Positions 1-9,687 of a stretch of DNA of 64,000 nucleotides are shown here, piece by piece. Origin of the DNA: Pseudomonas sp. NFIX28 (GTDB lineage Bacteria > Pseudomonadota > Gammaproteobacteria > Pseudomonadales > Pseudomonadaceae); contig NZ_FNPW01000001.1 of NCBI RefSeq assembly GCF_900107395.1, positions 530,077-594,076 on the forward strand. The letters run 5' to 3'. Position numbers and translations under genes: made by a program. The notes below the pieces were generated by a model. The model searched no databases, was not told the DNA's origin, and worked only from the letters and a program-made list of their open reading frames with translations. Position 1 is the first letter of the stretch, and each line of letters starts with the position of its first letter.

Positions 1-1
1 C

Positions 2-1141
2 GCGGAGTTGCGCGAGCGCGGTATCGGCGACAGCCATGTGGCCCTGCCGGTGCACCCGTGGCAGTTCGAGCATGTGTTGCAGGCGCAGCTGGGCGATGCC
101 TTCGCCCGTGGCGACTGCCAGCGCCTGGACTTCAGCGAGGCCACGGTGTTCGCCACCTCGTCGCTGCGTTCGATGACCCCGTGTTTCGCCAGCGCCGACT
201 ACCTCAAGCTGCCGATGGCCATCTATTCCCTGGGCGCCTCGCGCTACCTGCCGGCGGTGAAGATGATCAACGGCGGCCTCAGCGAGGCGCTGCTGCATCA
301 GGTGCGCCGCCTCGACCCGGTGCTGGAACAGAGCCTGCACCTGTGCGACGAGAGCAAATGGTGGGCCTTCATGCCGCCCCAGGCGACCTTGTTCGACGAG
401 GCGCCGCGGCACCTGTCGGCGATGGTCCGCGGTTACCCGCAAGCCTTGCTCGACGACCCGGATTGCCGCCTGCTGCCGATGGCCGCCCTGGGCACGCCGT
501 TGCCCGGCAGCAACCGGCACTTCTTCGACGAGTGGATGCAGTACCGCGAACTGCCGGTGACCCAGGCGTCGGTGCTGACCCTGTTCGGCGAGCTGTGCCA
601 GCGTTTCTTCGACGTCAACCTGCGGATGTTCCGCCTGGGCATGCTCGGCGAGGTGCACGGGCAGAACGCGGTGCTGGTGTGGAAGGCCGGCCAGGCCCAG
701 GGCCTGCTGCTGCGCGACCACGATTCGCTGCGCATTTTCGTGCCGTGGCTGGAGCGCAACGGCATGGCCGACCCGGAGTACCGGATCAAGAAAGGCCACG
801 CCAATACCCTGTACCACCAGCGCCCCGAAGACCTGCTGTTCTGGCTGCAGACCCTGGCGATCCAGGTCAACGTGCGGGCGATCATCGACACCCTGGCCCA
901 GGTCTACGCGCTGCCGGCGACCGAGCTGTGGAGCACCCTGCGCGAAGTGCTGGACGGCTTGCTGGACAGCATCGACTTCGACGACGAGGCGCGGGCGATG
1001 ATCAAGCACCAGCTGTTCGACGCCCCGCGCTGGCCACAGAAGCTGCTGCTGACGCCGATGATCGAACGCGCCGGCGGCCCGGGCAGCATGCCGTTCGGCA
1101 AGGGCGAAGTGGTCAACCCGTTCCAGCGCCTGGCCCCGTGA
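2..1141 (+). CDS. acsA: IucA/IucC-family siderophore synthetase, C-terminal part (AcsA-like)
   Basis: The reading frame is open from base 2 and the gene begins before the window, so only the last 379 residues are present. IucA/IucC-family NIS synthetases adenylate a carboxylate and condense it with an amine or alcohol to build hydroxycarboxylate siderophores. The HPWQ motif near the start of this part and the block ending ..YLPAVKMINGG are typical of the family's conserved core, and the FhuF-like C-terminal region follows. The stop overlaps the GTG start of the binding protein by two bases, so it is operonic with the uptake genes. The order synthetase then cbrABCD-type genes matches achromobactin loci, which is why I suggest AcsA. 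The exact siderophore is inference because the rest of the biosynthetic genes are outside the window. Confidence 0.78.
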   Translation, partial: AELRERGIGDSHVALPVHPWQFEHVLQAQLGDAFARGDCQRLDFSEATVFATSSLRSMTPCFASADYLKLPMAIYSLGASRYLPAVKMINGGLSEALLHQVRRLDPVLEQSLHLCDESKWWAFMPPQATLFDEAPRHLSAMVRGYPQALLDDPDCRLLPMAALGTPLPGSNRHFFDEWMQYRELPVTQASVLTLFGELCQRFFDVNLRMFRLGMLGEVHGQNAVLVWKAGQAQGLLLRDHDSLRIFVPWLERNGMADPEYRIKKGHANTLYHQRPEDLLFWLQTLAIQVNVRAIIDTLAQVYALPATELWSTLREVLDGLLDSIDFDDEARAMIKHQLFDAPRWPQKLLLTPMIERAGGPGSMPFGKGEVVNPFQRLAP

Positions 1142-2028
1142 AGCCGGACCCGCTGCTCCATCCCGGCAGGCGCACGCTGTTGCGCCTGTCCCTGGGATTG
1201 CTGGCCTTGCCGCAGATCGCCCGCGCCGAGCCGCTGCGCCTGGTCACCCTGTTCCAGGGTGCCACCGACAGCGCCGTGGCGTTGGGCGTGACGCCCTGCG
1301 GCATCGTCGACTCCTGGAGCGAGAAGCCCATGTACCGCTACCTGCGCCCGGCCGTGCAGGGGGTGCCCCATGTCGGCCTGGAAACCCAGCCGAGCCTGGA
1401 GGACATCGCCTTGCTGCGCCCGGACCTGATCGTCGCCTCGCGTTTTCGCCACCAGCGCATCGCGCCCTTGCTGGAACAGATGGGCAAGGTGGTGATGCTC
1501 GACGAAGTGTTCGAGTTCAAGCGCACCCTGGCGCTGATGGGCGCGGCGCTCGGTCGGCAACGGCAGGCCATGGACCTGTTGGCCCAGTGGCGGCAACGCC
1601 TGGACCAGCTGCGCGAGCAGCTGCAGGCGCGCTTTGCCGGGCGCTGGCCGCTGACCGTCGCGGTGCTGGATATTCGCGAGGACCACATTCGCAGCTACCT
1701 GCCGGCAAGCTTTGCCGGCTCGGTGCTCAGCGAGCTGGGCTTCGCCTGGACGCCAGCGGCCCGCGAGGCCCATGGCGTGTCCCTCAAACTCACCAGTAAG
1801 GAGAGCCTGCCGGTGGTCAACGCCGATCTGTTCTTCGTCTTCCAGCGCAGCGACAGCCCGGCCGCGCAACGCCATTACCAGAACCTGGTGCACCATCCGC
1901 TGTGGCAGCAATTGCAGGCACCGCGGGACGGGCTGGTGTGGCGCGTCGACAGCGTGGCCTGGAGCCTGTCCGGGGGCATCCTGGGCGCCAACCTGATGCT
2001 CGACGAAATCGCCCGGGCGGCGACATGA
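1138..2028 (+). CDS. cbrA: Periplasmic ferric-siderophore binding protein (CbrA-like)
   Basis: A 296-residue substrate-binding protein of the FepB/FhuD class that captures ferric siderophore in the periplasm and hands it to the CbrBCD permease. The start is GTG at 1138, overlapping the upstream stop as GTGA. An N-terminal RR-containing signal ([17 protein letters not shown], then ARA) precedes the mature domain, and could be Tat or Sec. The [16 protein letters not shown] stretch is the usual type III binding-protein core, where the ligand loop sits between two Rossmann-like lobes. The last codons overlap the permease start as ATGA. Function is well supported by context; the specific ligand is inferred from the achromobactin-like gene order. 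Confidence 0.82.
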   Translation: MKPDPLLHPGRRTLLRLSLGLLALPQIARAEPLRLVTLFQGATDSAVALGVTPCGIVDSWSEKPMYRYLRPAVQGVPHVGLETQPSLEDIALLRPDLIVASRFRHQRIAPLLEQMGKVVMLDEVFEFKRTLALMGAALGRQRQAMDLLAQWRQRLDQLREQLQARFAGRWPLTVAVLDIREDHIRSYLPASFAGSVLSELGFAWTPAAREAHGVSLKLTSKESLPVVNADLFFVFQRSDSPAAQRHYQNLVHHPLWQQLQAPRDGLVWRVDSVAWSLSGGILGANLMLDEIARAAT

Positions 2029-3014
2029 GCCCGGCCCTGAAACTTTCGGCCCTGGCGCTGCTGCTGTTGCTGTGCATGCTGCTGAGCCTGTCGAGCGGCG
2101 CCAGCTGGATCGCCCCGCAGCAGATCGTCGGCACCTTGCTGCACCCCGATGCCTTGAGCCCGGCCCATGGCCTGGTGGTGACGACGCGGCTGTCGCGGAC
2201 CCTGATGGCGGTGGCCGTCGGCGCCAGCCTGGCGGTGGCCGGCGCCTTGATGCAGGCGCTGACCCGCAACCCCCTGGCTTCGCCGGGGCTGTTCGGGGTC
2301 AATGCCGGCGCGACTTTCGCCATCATCCTCGGCTCGTCGCTGCTGGCATTGCACGACCCGCAGCAGTGGCTGTGGTGTGCCTTTATCGGCGCGGCGGTGG
2401 CCGGCAGCCTGGTGTGGCTGATCGGCAACCGCGGGCTGGGCAGCCTCAGCCCGCTGCGCATCGTGCTCGCCGGCGCGGCGATGACCGCGCTGTTTTCCGC
2501 CTTCAGCCAGGCGCTGCTGGTGGTCAACCAGGAGGGGCTGGACACCGTGCTGTTCTGGCTGGCCGGGTCCTTGACCGAGCGCGACCTGGCCCTGACCGCG
2601 CCCTTGCTGGTCGGCGTGCTGCTGGCCTTGCTCGGCGCCTTGTTGCTGGCCGGGCAGGTCAATGTGCTCAACGCCGGCGATGCGATCGCCATCGGCCTGG
2701 GCCAGCGCACCGGGCTGATCCGCCTGCTGATGAGCGTGTTGATCATCGGCCTGGCGGGCAGTGCCGTGGCCCTGGCCGGGAGCATCGGCTTTATCGGCCT
2801 GCTGGTGCCGCACATGGTGCGCAAGGGCCTGTCCATCGATCATCGCTGGCTGTTGCCCGGTTGCGCCTTGGCCGGCGCGTGCCTGTTGCTGCTGGCCGAT
2901 ACCCTGGCGCGGGTGGTGATCCTGCCGCAGGAGGTGCCGGTGGGGGTGATGACCGCGCTGTTCGGCGCGCCGTTCTTCATCTTGCTGGCGCGCCGTGGAG
3001 GCCGTTATGAATGA
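2025..3014 (+). CDS. cbrB: Iron-siderophore ABC permease (CbrB-like)
   Basis: A 329-residue inner-membrane permease of the FecCD/BtuC family with about nine or ten hydrophobic segments. The early [20 protein letters not shown] block and the following [17 protein letters not shown] loop are hallmarks of the family, as is the late [17 protein letters not shown] segment that contacts the ATPase. It forms a heterodimer with the next gene product. The start ATG overlaps the binding-protein stop (ATGA) and its 3' end overlaps the next gene by eight bases, so translation of the two permeases is tightly coupled. Confidence 0.88.
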   Translation: MSPALKLSALALLLLLCMLLSLSSGASWIAPQQIVGTLLHPDALSPAHGLVVTTRLSRTLMAVAVGASLAVAGALMQALTRNPLASPGLFGVNAGATFAIILGSSLLALHDPQQWLWCAFIGAAVAGSLVWLIGNRGLGSLSPLRIVLAGAAMTALFSAFSQALLVVNQEGLDTVLFWLAGSLTERDLALTAPLLVGVLLALLGALLLAGQVNVLNAGDAIAIGLGQRTGLIRLLMSVLIIGLAGSAVALAGSIGFIGLLVPHMVRKGLSIDHRWLLPGCALAGACLLLLADTLARVVILPQEVPVGVMTALFGAPFFILLARRGGRYE

Positions 3015-4038
3015 CACTCTGACCCTGCGCACCGCCGGCTTTTCGCGGCGTATCGACCTGGCCACCCTGTGGCGGCTGCTGCTGGCCGTGGCGGCGACGG
3101 CGCTGGTGATGCTCGGCGCCTTGTCCCTGGGCAAGCTCAACCTGTCGCCACTGGCCGTGCTGGAGCTGCTGTGGCGCGGCGGCGACGAGCGCCTGCTGTT
3201 CATCGTCGAGCAACTGCGCCTGCCGCGCCTACTGCTGGCGGCCCTGGTCGGCGCGGCGCTGGCGGTCTCCGGGCTGATTCTGCAGAGCATCATCCGCAAC
3301 CCGCTGGCGTCTCCCGACCTGCTGGGCATCACCAGCGGCGCCAGTGCCGCGGCGGTGCTGTACCTGTCGTTCTTCTCGCTATTGCTGGGCCCACGGTTCC
3401 TGCCGCTGGCGGCGATGCTCGGCGCCGGGCTGGCGGCCCTGGCCATTTACCTGCTGGCCTGGAAGCAGGGCACTTCGCCGCTGCGCCTGGTGCTGATCGG
3501 CGTCGGCGTGTCGGCGCTGCTGACGGCGGTCACCACCTTCACCTTGGTGTTCAGCCCGCTGACCACGACCTTGTCGGCCTATGTCTGGCTCACCGGCAGC
3601 GTCTATGGCGCCAGCTGGCCGGAGCCGCGTGCCCTGGCCGGCTGGCTGCTGGCGATCCTGCCGCTGCTGGTGTGGCTGGCCCGCCAGGTGCGGGTGCAAC
3701 AACTGGACGATGCCTTGGCCCAAGGCATCGGGGTGCGGGTACAGTGGCTGCGCGCCGGCCTGTTGCTGGTCAGCGTGGCGCTGGCCGGGGCGGCGGTGGC
3801 CTGGGGCGGGGCGATTGCCTTTGTCGGCCTGATCGCCCCGCATATCGCCAAGCGCCTGGTGGCCCCGGGCTTTGCCGGGCAGGCGGTGATGGCGGCGCTG
3901 GTCGGCGCCAACCTGGTGATAGTGGCCGACCTGATCGGCCGTACCCTGTTCCTGCCGCTGGACTTGCCCGCGGGAATTTTCGTCGCGGTGCTGGGCACGC
4001 CGTTCTTTCTTTATCTTTTGATCAACCAGCGGCATTAA
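3007..4038 (+). CDS. cbrC: Iron-siderophore ABC permease (CbrC-like)
   Basis: Second FecCD-family permease, 343 residues, the heterodimer partner of CbrB. It shows the same family signatures: [19 protein letters not shown], then [17 protein letters not shown], and late in the protein [17 protein letters not shown], the coupling-helix region. ATG at 3007 is chosen because it is the first ATG of the frame and gives the usual short cytoplasmic N-terminus. The gene ends ten bases before the ATPase start. Confidence 0.88.
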   Translation: MNDTLTLRTAGFSRRIDLATLWRLLLAVAATALVMLGALSLGKLNLSPLAVLELLWRGGDERLLFIVEQLRLPRLLLAALVGAALAVSGLILQSIIRNPLASPDLLGITSGASAAAVLYLSFFSLLLGPRFLPLAAMLGAGLAALAIYLLAWKQGTSPLRLVLIGVGVSALLTAVTTFTLVFSPLTTTLSAYVWLTGSVYGASWPEPRALAGWLLAILPLLVWLARQVRVQQLDDALAQGIGVRVQWLRAGLLLVSVALAGAAVAWGGAIAFVGLIAPHIAKRLVAPGFAGQAVMAALVGANLVIVADLIGRTLFLPLDLPAGIFVAVLGTPFFLYLLINQRH

Positions 4039-4048
4039 GGAAACCTCG

Positions 4049-4840
4049 ATGGCCTCGATGGCGACCCATCAACTGACCCTGGGCTATCAGCGCCAGGTGA
4101 TTATCGACGGGCTGGACCTGCAACTGCCGGCGGGCAAGGTGTCGGTGCTGATCGGCAGCAACGGCTGCGGCAAAAGCACCTTGCTCAAGTCCCTGGCGCG
4201 GCTGCTCAAGCCGCAGCAGGGCTCGGTGATCCTCAATGGCGAGGATATCCAGCGCAAATCCACCGCGGCGGTGGCCCGCGAGCTGGCGATCCTGCCGCAG
4301 ATGCCCAGCGCCCCCGAAGGCATCACCGTGCGCCAGCTGGTGGCGCTGGGGCGCTATCCCTACCAGAACTGGATGCAGCAATGGTCGGCGCAGGACGAAG
4401 CCATGGTCGAGCGCGCGCTCTTGCAAACCGGCGTGCAGGCCCTGGCGGAGCGGCCGGTGGACGCCTTGTCCGGCGGCCAGCGCCAGCGTGTGTGGATCGC
4501 CATGACCCTGGCCCAGGACACCGAGATCGTGCTGCTCGACGAGCCCACCACCTTTCTCGACCTGGCGCATCAGATCGAGGTGCTGGACCTGCTGCGCGAA
4601 CTCAATCGCCAGGAGAACAAGACCATCGTCATGGTCCTGCACGACCTCAACCTGGCCTGCCGCTACGCCGACCACATGGTGGCGGTGCACCAGCGCACCG
4701 CGTTCGCCCAGGGCCAGCCGGCGCAGATCCTGACCGAGGCCCTGGTCAAGCAGGTGTTCGACCTCAATTGCCGGATCATCGAAGACCCGTTCTTCGGCAC
4801 GCCGCTGTGCATTCCCTTTGGCCGGGAACTGCCGCAATGA
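4049..4840 (+). CDS. cbrD: Iron-siderophore ABC transporter ATPase (CbrD-like)
   Basis: A 263-residue FepC/FhuC-type ATPase that powers the CbrBC permease from the cytoplasmic face. The Walker A ([14 protein letters not shown]), ABC signature ([13 protein letters not shown]), Walker B ([12 protein letters not shown]) and H-loop (MVLHDLN) are all present and intact. A good ribosome site (AAGGAAA) precedes ATG 4049; a second in-frame ATG lies nine bases on. The stop overlaps the next start as ATGA. Confidence 0.92.
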   Translation: MASMATHQLTLGYQRQVIIDGLDLQLPAGKVSVLIGSNGCGKSTLLKSLARLLKPQQGSVILNGEDIQRKSTAAVARELAILPQMPSAPEGITVRQLVALGRYPYQNWMQQWSAQDEAMVERALLQTGVQALAERPVDALSGGQRQRVWIAMTLAQDTEIVLLDEPTTFLDLAHQIEVLDLLRELNRQENKTIVMVLHDLNLACRYADHMVAVHQRTAFAQGQPAQILTEALVKQVFDLNCRIIEDPFFGTPLCIPFGRELPQ

Positions 4841-5616
4841 GCCTGCAAACCGCGTTCAACCCGCAAGACTGGGACGTGCTCTGCGGGCCGCTGCGCCTCA
4901 AGCCCATGGCGCAACGCGACCGCCAGCGCTCGCTGAGCGCCCGGGCGCTGCTGGACGATGACACCTGCATCGCGCTGCTCGACCAACTGGGGCCGGTGAT
5001 CGGTTCGCCGACCCGGGCGATCACCGCTTCGCTGCTGGCCAAGCGGTTTTCCTTCCTGGCGACCGGCGCCTGCCTGTACGCCATGTCGGTGTGCGACCAG
5101 GGCCTGCTGCTGTCGCTGGACGATTGCGTGATCGAGTACGGCCACGACGACGGGCTCTGGACTTCGTCGATGCCGCTGGCGGACCGCGCGCCCCAGGCCT
5201 ATGCCGCGGGCGAGCGCGAGGCCTGGCGCGCGGCGATTGTCGAGTCGCTGTTTGCCGGGCTGCTGGCGCCGCTGTGGCAGACCTTCAACCGGGTCAGCGG
5301 GATTTCCCGGCGCATCCTCTGGGAAAACACCGCGGTGCGGGTCTATTCGCTGTATGAAAAACGCATGGGCAAGGTCGCGGACCCGCTGATCCGCCTGCGC
5401 CACGAGGCGGACTTCGACTGGCTGCTGCAAGAGGCCGCGCCGCAGCTGTTCGGCCTCGACTACAACCCGCTGCGGCACTTCCGCCGCCCGCCGACGCAGC
5501 TGGAGGAGGGCAAGAGCATCCGCTTTCGCCGCACCTGCTGCTTTTATTACGAAGCCACCGAGCCGGCCGAATACTGCTCGACCTGCCCGCTGCTGCGCCC
5601 GAGGAAATGCCGATGA
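4837..5616 (+). CDS. FhuF-like siderophore-iron reductase
   Basis: A 259-residue protein with the FhuF-type C-terminal [2Fe-2S] motif: a CCFYYE pair of cysteines followed about 16 residues later by CSTCPL. FhuF-family proteins reduce ferric iron in the imported siderophore so that iron is released in the cytoplasm, and this position straight after the transporter ATPase (ATGA overlap) is where that step belongs. The N-terminal two-thirds is the poorly conserved FhuF alpha-helical domain. No signal peptide is visible, in keeping with a cytoplasmic enzyme. Confidence 0.82.
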   Translation: MSLQTAFNPQDWDVLCGPLRLKPMAQRDRQRSLSARALLDDDTCIALLDQLGPVIGSPTRAITASLLAKRFSFLATGACLYAMSVCDQGLLLSLDDCVIEYGHDDGLWTSSMPLADRAPQAYAAGEREAWRAAIVESLFAGLLAPLWQTFNRVSGISRRILWENTAVRVYSLYEKRMGKVADPLIRLRHEADFDWLLQEAAPQLFGLDYNPLRHFRRPPTQLEEGKSIRFRRTCCFYYEATEPAEYCSTCPLLRPRKCR

Positions 5617-6227
5617 TCGCTCCCCACCCAGCCCTGGCCAGCGCCGCCTTGCTCGAGCAATACCGCAACATCGCGGCCTCGACCGTCGGCCACTTCGGCG
5701 ACGACGGCTACCTGCGCGGCATCCGCCCGCTGTTCGACGGGCTGCGCATGCTCGGCAACGTGGTCACGGCCAGGGTCTTCCCACCAGATGGCAGCATCCT
5801 GCGCGAGGCGCTGCTGCTCAGCGAACCGGGGGATGTGCTGGTGATCCAGTGCGTGGGCGATCAGGAATGCGCCTGCTGGGGCGAGTTGCGCACCCTGGCC
5901 GGGTTGATCAAGGGCCTTTCCGGGGTGGTGGTGGGCGGCGCGGTCACCGATGTCGCCGCCCTGCGCGAGCATCGCCTGCCGGTGTTCAGTCGCGGCGTGA
6001 GCGCCTACACCACCCGCGGCATCGGCGAGCAAGGGCAGGTCAACCAGCCGATCGAGGTCGCCGGGGTGCAGGTCAAGCCGGGGGACATCGCCATTGGCGA
6101 CGACGATGGCGTGTTCATTCTCGACCGGCGGCGGGCCGAGGCGCTGTTGCCGCAGCTGCTGGCCAAGGAAGAGCAGGACCGCGAGCGGCGCGCGGCATTC
6201 CTGCAGCGCCTGGCGTCCATCGGCTGA
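5613..6227 (+). CDS. RraA-family protein (HMG aldolase/RraA fold), last gene of siderophore operon
   Basis: A 204-residue member of the RraA / 4-hydroxy-4-methyl-2-oxoglutarate aldolase superfamily. Family features are the central GLIKGLSGVVVGGAVTDVAA stretch, with the GG..D segment that lines the divalent-metal site, and the late VKPGDIAIGDDDGVFI motif. The ATG at 5613 is preferred over the in-frame ATG at 5607 because the GAGG ribosome site at 5601-5604 is correctly spaced only for 5613; it overlaps the FhuF-like stop. A role in siderophore metabolism is possible, for instance aldol cleavage or decarboxylation of 2-oxoglutarate- or citrate-like units, but this is inference from position only. 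Confidence 0.75.
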   Translation: MIAPHPALASAALLEQYRNIAASTVGHFGDDGYLRGIRPLFDGLRMLGNVVTARVFPPDGSILREALLLSEPGDVLVIQCVGDQECACWGELRTLAGLIKGLSGVVVGGAVTDVAALREHRLPVFSRGVSAYTTRGIGEQGQVNQPIEVAGVQVKPGDIAIGDDDGVFILDRRRAEALLPQLLAKEEQDRERRAAFLQRLASIG

Positions 6228-6640
6228 GGGCGCGCGGGGTGCCTGGGGCGTTGTCGAATCGGCCGGGCCTGCACTTTTATAAGGCGCGCCAGCCCCGGCC
6301 TTGCACCAGGCTAAGGCGAATCCCGCTGGTGGAATGCGCGCCCGGCAACCTCGCGCAAACACCGCGAACGCCCGCCAGCCGGGCGTTTCAAGGCCAACAA
6401 CGGAGCCTGGCACAAAGGCTGCAAGACAGCCGCTAACGCCCCACCGCGCATGTCGCGGGCGGGCCGCCCCCTCGGTCAACGCAGATCGAGCGGCCAACCG
6501 GCCATGGGCACTCGGTGAGTCAGGCACAGCAGCCCGAACGCACACCGCAAATAACAGGCAAAGGCGCCTGGAACCGTAAGGTTTCAGGCGCTTTTTTTTG
6601 CTTTAAAAAAACCGTGATTGGCTTGGGTCGGGTGCTATTT
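6228..6640 (+). other. nirB leader region, 413 bp without a gene
   Basis: Non-coding stretch between the RraA-like gene and nirB. It holds several strong inverted repeats, including AACGCCCG at 6367-6374 paired with CGGGCGTT at 6380-6387 and the GGCTG/CAGCC hairpin near 6417-6431, and ends in an intrinsic terminator only about 40 bases before the nirB start. This is the layout of an attenuated nitrate/nitrite-assimilation leader controlled by a NasT/NasR-type ANTAR antiterminator. The regulator is inferred; the hairpins and terminator are visible. Confidence 0.55.
6564..6599 (+). terminator. Intrinsic terminator in the nirB leader (attenuator)
   Basis: A 12-bp stem, GCGCCTGGAACC (6564-6575) with GGTTTCAGGCGC (6580-6591), has a GTAA loop and one G-U wobble and is followed directly by eight T residues. 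It lies after the leader and before the nirB ATG with no gene upstream in the same transcript, so it can only act by preventing transcription into nirB unless it is overridden. Confidence 0.85.
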
Positions 6641-9202
6641 ATGAATGCCATTGTTGCCCCTTTGAACACACACAAAACCCTGATCGTGATCGGCAACGGC
6701 ATGGTCGGGCATCATTGCGTCGAACAGCTGGTGGCGCACGGCGCGCTTGAGCAGTACCGCCTGCATGTCTTCAGCGAAGAGCCGATGCGCGCCTACGACC
6801 GGGTGCACCTGTCCGAGTATTTCACCGGTCGCGACGCCGAATCCCTGGCCTTGGGCGATGCCGCGCTGTACCAGACCCCCGGCCTGACCCTGCACCTGGG
6901 CGTGGCGGTGCTGCGCATCGACCGCGAGCACCGCCAGGTCATCACCGCCGCCGGCCCGGTGCATTACGACAAGCTGGTGCTGGCCACCGGCTCTTATCCG
7001 TTCGTGCCGCCGATCGAGGGCGCCGCAGGTGACTCGCGCCTGGTCTACCGCACCCTGCAAGACCTCGACGGGATTCGCGCCGCGGCCGCCAATGCCCGGC
7101 GCGGCGTAGTGGTGGGCGGCGGGCTGCTCGGCCTGGAGGCGGCTAACGCCTTGAAGAGCCTGGGCCTGGAAGCCCATGTGGTGGAGTTTGCGCCGCGACT
7201 GATGCCGGTGCAGCTGGACGAGCAGGGCGGTCGCGCCTTGAAGGCACGGATCGAAGCCCTGGGCGTCGGCGTGCACCTGGGCAAGGGCACCCAGTCGATC
7301 GGCGCCGGTGAGCAGTACCGCTACCGGATGAACTTTGGCGGCGACGACTTCCTGGAAACCGACCTGATCGTGTTCTCCGCGGGCATTCGCGCCCAGGACG
7401 CCCTGGCCCGTGAGTGCGCCCTGGAAATCGGCCCGCGCGGCGGCGTGGTGGTGGACAACCAATGCCTGAGTGCCGACCCGCATATCTACGCGATCGGTGA
7501 GTGCGCCAGCTGGAACGGCAGCATCTTCGGCCTGGTGGCGCCGGGTTACCAGATGGCGCGCAGCGTCGCCGCGCAGCTGTGCGGCGAGCCTGCCGAGCCT
7601 TTCATGGGCGCGGACATGTCGACCAAGCTCAAGCTGCTGGGGGTCGATGTCGGCTCCATCGGCGACGCCCAGGGCCTGACCCCGGGCGCGCGCAGCTATC
7701 AATTCATCGACGAGGCCACGGCCAGCTACCGGCGCCTGGTGGTCGATGCCAGCGGCAAGCAGGTGCTCGGTGCCGTGCTGGTGGGCGACAACAGCTACTA
7801 CGACACCTTGCTGCAGTACATGCAGAACGGCATCGTCTTGCCCGCCGAGCCGGCCGCCCTGATCCTGCCGTCCAGCGCCGGCGCGCCGACCCTCGGCCCG
7901 GGCGCCTTGCCCGAGTCGGCCACGGTCTGTTCCTGCCATAACGTGACCAAGGGCGCGATCTGCTCGGCCATCGACGGCGGCTGTTCCGAGCTCGGCCAGC
8001 TCAAGGCCCGGACCAAGGCCTGCACCGGCTGCGGCGGTTGCGCCGGCCTGCTCAAGCAGGTCTTCGAGCACGAACTGATCGCCCGTGGCGTCAGCGTCGA
8101 CAAGAGCCTGTGCGAACACTTTGCCTATACCCGCCAGGAGCTGTACGCGCTGGTGCGGGTCGAGGGCATCCTCAGTTTCGACGAGATGCTCGCCAAGCAT
8201 GGCCGTGGCCACGTCGGCTGCGATATCTGCAAGCCGGCGGTGGGCTCGATCCTCGCTTCGTGCTGGAACCAGCCGATCATGGACCGCTCCCTGGTGCCGC
8301 TGCAGGACACCAACGACACCTTCATGGCCAACATGCAGAAAAACGGCACCTATTCGGTGGTGCCGCGCATCGCCGGTGGCGAAATCACCGCCGACAAGCT
8401 GATCGTGATCGGCCAGGTGGCGAAGAAATACGACCTCTACACCAAGATCACCGGCGGCCAGCGCATCGACCTGTTCGGCGCCCAGCTGCACCAGCTACCG
8501 GATATCTGGGCCGAGCTGATCGCCGCCGGCTTCGAGACCGGGCACGCCTACGGCAAGTCGACCCGCACCGTGAAGTCTTGTGTCGGCAGCACCTGGTGCC
8601 GCTACGGCGTGCAGGACAGCGTGCGCATGGCCCTGGAGATCGAGGACCGCTACAAGGGCCTGCGCTCGCCGCACAAGCTCAAGTTCGCGGTGTCCGGCTG
8701 CACCCGCGAATGCGCCGAGGCGCAGAGCAAGGACGTCGGCGTGATCGCCACCGAGAAGGGCTGGAACCTCTACGTCTGCGGCAACGGCGGCATGCGTCCG
8801 CGCCACGCCGAGCTGTTCGCCACCGACTTGGACGACCAGACGCTGATCCGCTACATCGACCGCTTCCTGATGTTCTACATCCGCACCGCCGACCGCCTGC
8901 AACGCACCTCGGTGTGGCGCGAGAGCCTGGAGGGCGGCCTGGACTACCTCAAGGCGGTGGTGATCGACGACAGCCTGGGCCTGGGCGCCGAGCTGGAAGC
9001 GCAGATGCAACTGGTGGTGGACCGCTACGAATGCGAATGGGCCAACGCCCTCAAGGACCCGGAAAAACTCAAGCGCTTCCGCACCTTCGTCAACGACCAG
9101 CGCCCGGACCCGGACATCCATTTTGTCCAGGAACGCGGCCAGCGCCGGCCGATCATGGCCGCCGAACTCAACCTGATCCCTGTCACCGAGGAGGTGCTCT
9201 GA
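6641..9202 (+). CDS. nirB: Assimilatory NAD(P)H nitrite reductase, large subunit
   Basis: An 853-residue cytoplasmic enzyme that reduces nitrite to ammonium using NAD(P)H, FAD, [2Fe-2S], [4Fe-4S] and sirohaem. In order it carries an N-terminal FAD/NAD-binding reductase domain (GNGMVGHHC near residue 18), a BFD-type [2Fe-2S] domain (CSCHN near 428 and CTGCGGC near 465), a ferredoxin-like half domain, and the sirohaem/[4Fe-4S] site (CVGSTWC near 646 and CTREC near 686). Length matches NirB. ATG 6641 gives the usual N-terminus; the frame is open upstream through the terminator, but that part is leader. Its stop overlaps the nirD start (TGATG). Confidence 0.96.
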   Translation: MNAIVAPLNTHKTLIVIGNGMVGHHCVEQLVAHGALEQYRLHVFSEEPMRAYDRVHLSEYFTGRDAESLALGDAALYQTPGLTLHLGVAVLRIDREHRQVITAAGPVHYDKLVLATGSYPFVPPIEGAAGDSRLVYRTLQDLDGIRAAAANARRGVVVGGGLLGLEAANALKSLGLEAHVVEFAPRLMPVQLDEQGGRALKARIEALGVGVHLGKGTQSIGAGEQYRYRMNFGGDDFLETDLIVFSAGIRAQDALARECALEIGPRGGVVVDNQCLSADPHIYAIGECASWNGSIFGLVAPGYQMARSVAAQLCGEPAEPFMGADMSTKLKLLGVDVGSIGDAQGLTPGARSYQFIDEATASYRRLVVDASGKQVLGAVLVGDNSYYDTLLQYMQNGIVLPAEPAALILPSSAGAPTLGPGALPESATVCSCHNVTKGAICSAIDGGCSELGQLKARTKACTGCGGCAGLLKQVFEHELIARGVSVDKSLCEHFAYTRQELYALVRVEGILSFDEMLAKHGRGHVGCDICKPAVGSILASCWNQPIMDRSLVPLQDTNDTFMANMQKNGTYSVVPRIAGGEITADKLIVIGQVAKKYDLYTKITGGQRIDLFGAQLHQLPDIWAELIAAGFETGHAYGKSTRTVKSCVGSTWCRYGVQDSVRMALEIEDRYKGLRSPHKLKFAVSGCTRECAEAQSKDVGVIATEKGWNLYVCGNGGMRPRHAELFATDLDDQTLIRYIDRFLMFYIRTADRLQRTSVWRESLEGGLDYLKAVVIDDSLGLGAELEAQMQLVVDRYECEWANALKDPEKLKRFRTFVNDQRPDPDIHFVQERGQRRPIMAAELNLIPVTEEVL

Positions 9203-9591
9203 TGAGCCAGTCGCCAAGCCTGCAACCTATCGCAAGCGCATTCGCCGAGCAGCCCGGCCTGCAGTGGCAGGCGGTGTGCAGCCGCCAGGACCTGGTCAGC
9301 CACAGCGGCGTGGTGGTGTGGCACGACGGCGCCCAGGTGGCGCTGATCTACCTGCCGGATGCGCCACAGCAGACCCTCTACGCCATCGACAACCATGACC
9401 CGCAGTCCGGCGCCAACGTGATCGGCCGTGGCCTGGTGGGCTGCATCAAGGATGAGCTGGTAATCGCCTCGCCCTTGTACAAGCAGCACTTTCGCCTGGC
9501 CGACGGCAGCTGCCTGGAATACCCGGAGCAACGCCTGCGCACCTGGCCGGCGCGGCTGCGCGGCGACGTGGTGGAAATCGGCGTGCAGTAG
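9202..9591 (+). CDS. nirD: Nitrite reductase small subunit
   Basis: A 129-residue Rieske-fold protein without the Rieske cysteine-histidine ligands, as is normal for NirD. The conserved IDNHDPQSGANVIGRGLVG and ASPLYKQHF blocks identify it. It partners NirB for NADH-dependent nitrite reduction to ammonium. The start overlaps the nirB stop by one base, implying translational coupling and equal stoichiometry. Confidence 0.95.
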   Translation: MSQSPSLQPIASAFAEQPGLQWQAVCSRQDLVSHSGVVVWHDGAQVALIYLPDAPQQTLYAIDNHDPQSGANVIGRGLVGCIKDELVIASPLYKQHFRLADGSCLEYPEQRLRTWPARLRGDVVEIGVQ

Positions 9592-9628
9592 GCCGCACGC
9601 GCTTCCTTCAATACACATCCATGCCTGA

Positions 9629-9650
9629 CCCCGCGCCGCCCGGCGCGGGG
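9629..9650. other. GC-rich hairpin after nirD
   Basis: Perfect inverted repeat CCCCGCGCC / GGCGCGGGG with a four-base loop, 38 bases after the nirD stop. No T run follows, so it is not a standard intrinsic terminator; it may mark the mRNA 3' end. Confidence 0.4.
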
Positions 9651-9687
9651 CCGGAATTCCTGTTGCTTGAAAGTCTCGGAGACGCCC

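Noticed and set aside
58..1137. Upstream extension of the binding-protein frame to position 58.
   Set aside because: It overlaps the siderophore synthetase in another frame; GTG 1138 has coupling overlap and a proper signal peptide right after it.
6290..6305. A sigma54-like promoter ending in TTGCA at 6301-6305 upstream of nirB.
   Set aside because: The obligatory -24 GG is AG here and the rest of the box matches poorly, so I do not call it, although sigma54 control would make sense for nitrite assimilation.
6515..6640. Extension of nirB upstream to 6515.
   Set aside because: It would translate through the intrinsic terminator hairpin and adds no conserved residues; ATG 6641 gives the normal NirB N-terminus.
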